Source: Candidatus Aminicenantota bacterium
Lineage (GTDB): Bacteria; Acidobacteriota; Aminicenantia; Aminicenantales; Aminicenantaceae
DNA: 6,686 bases
Direction of reading: 5' to 3'
Assembly (NCBI GenBank): GCA_030620655.1
Contig: JAUXEH010000157.1
Span: 1-6,686, forward strand
In this document: piece by piece, positions 5,874 to 6,686 of the stretch
Numbering within the stretch: position 1 is the stretch's first letter
Layout of the letters: the number at the start of each line of letters is the position of its first letter
Notes under the pieces: model-generated
The model's input: only the letters and a program-made list of their open reading frames with translations
What the model was told of the DNA's origin: nothing
The model's database searches: none
Position numbers and translations under genes: made by a program

Positions 5874-6686
5874 TCTTGAATATCTTGCGCGTCTTCCCCA
5901 CATCGGGTTTGATGTCGACGGTCACATCCACATAATATTTGCCGGGCTGGAGGTCGTATTCCACCGAGAAGCGCAGTTCATCCAGCTCGATGAGCTCCTC
6001 CTCCGTGATGCGGAGGCGGCGGCTTTCCTGGAATTCATCGACCTTGCCTCCACTCTGCAGGTAGAGCATGAAGGTGAAGACGAAGTCGGCCTGCAGCTCT
6101 CCCTCTTCTTCAAAGAAGGTGAAGCCTGCCACGGGCACGGTCACGAAGAACGTCCTGGCCGCCTTGTCATAAACCAGGCCGAGGTCGATGAACTTGAACT
6201 CCTGGAGACGCTCCTTGTTGGCGAAATCCAGCCCCAGCTTGGCGAACTCCAGCGCGTCGAAATAATTTCCCCAGATCTGGTTCAGGGGATTGTCAATCAC
6301 ATAGGTGCCGTCACCCCGGCGGTCGTAGAAATCGACGGCCATGCCGTAGCGGTAATAGGTCCAGCGCAGGATCCCCCGGACGCGCGCCTGGACCGAGACG
6401 CCCGCCTCCATTTCTTCCTTTCTCTGCATGGGGAACCATTCCTCGGTCTTGTCCGGGGCACCGAAGTAGATGTACATACGGCCCCGGTCCGTCTTCCAGC
6501 CCGGGGGGCCCTGGAGGAAGCGCTGGTTGGCAAAGGCGATGCGGCGGTAGAATTCCTCCTGGAACTCGTTCCCCTCCGTATCGGGATCAGGATCGCGCTT
6601 GTCCCAAAAATCCTGAATGAAGCGCTCCCTTTCCTCCCTGTCGGCCAGGTGTTTGAAGATGTCATGCTCGTCATCGGTCATGATCA
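5863..6686 (-). CDS. GWxTD-domain protein, 5' end cut by window edge
   Basis: Second copy of the GWxTD family, of unknown function. Numbered from the ATG at 6681, it shows FWDKRDPDPDTEGNEF at 25-40, FANQRF at 50-55, GWKTDRGRMYIYFGAPD at 61-77, RWTYY at 106-110, and FYDRRGDGTYVIDNP at 118-132. A beta domain at about 160-272 closes with LQPGKYYVDVTVDI (244-257) and IFKIRQ. The frame stays open upstream of the ATG to the edge, and the residues around it (IMTDDEHDIF) align with IILPQEKEVF inside the 693-residue paralog. The ATG at 6681 is therefore probably internal, and the true start with its expected signal peptide is missing. Unlike the paralog it keeps the acidic FYDRRGDG loop and has no TPRs. 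It ends with a single beta domain 91 bases before the next gene, probably in one transcript. Confidence 0.92.
   Translation of the reverse strand, partial: IMTDDEHDIFKHLADREERERFIQDFWDKRDPDPDTEGNEFQEEFYRRIAFANQRFLQGPPGWKTDRGRMYIYFGAPDKTEEWFPMQRKEEMEAGVSVQARVRGILRWTYYRYGMAVDFYDRRGDGTYVIDNPLNQIWGNYFDALEFAKLGLDFANKERLQEFKFIDLGLVYDKAARTFFVTVPVAGFTFFEEEGELQADFVFTFMLYLQSGGKVDEFQESRRLRITEEELIELDELRFSVEYDLQPGKYYVDVTVDIKPDVGKTRKIFKIRQ

Noticed and set aside
6679..6681. ATG as the start of the right-hand GWxTD gene
   Set aside because: The frame is open upstream, and the residues at the ATG align inside the paralog's domain about 45 residues from its N-terminus. A start here would also lack the expected signal peptide.

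Overview
The window holds six protein genes, two of them cut by the window edges, and no RNA genes, mobile elements or CRISPR arrays that I can see. The organism is a Gram-negative-type bacterium with moderately high GC. Paralogous GWxTD-domain proteins and large secreted proteins of unknown function suggest Acidobacteriota or a relative, possibly the Aminicenantes lineage. That placement is inferred from recalled family distribution; no marker gene here proves it.

Left part (1-2463, + strand): a compact cell-wall and housekeeping operon, ddl - ruvX - mltG. It encodes D-alanine--D-alanine ligase (start lies before the window), the YqgF/RuvX RNase H-fold nuclease, and the MltG endolytic transglycosylase. 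ddl and ruvX overlap in an ATGA, and mltG starts one base after the ruvX stop. Ddl makes the D-Ala-D-Ala end of the peptidoglycan precursor; MltG cleaves nascent glycan strands at the membrane.

Middle (2464-3689): a 95-base gap with a candidate extended -10 promoter, a 5'-UTR hairpin and a strong Shine-Dalgarno leads to a 361-residue secreted beta-rich protein of unknown function. It ends at a strong GC hairpin shared with the convergent gene on the other side.

Right part (3690-6686, - strand): two tandem GWxTD-domain genes. The upstream one (cut by the right edge) has GWxTD plus one beta domain. The downstream one (693 aa) has signal peptide, GWxTD, two beta domains and four C-terminal TPR-like repeats. 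By eye, the second beta domain of the 693-aa protein resembles the C-terminal half of the convergent 361-aa protein, and its first resembles the tail of the other GWxTD protein. The three genes therefore look like one set built from shared modules, probably an exported envelope system whose function is not known. This is the most interesting part of the window.
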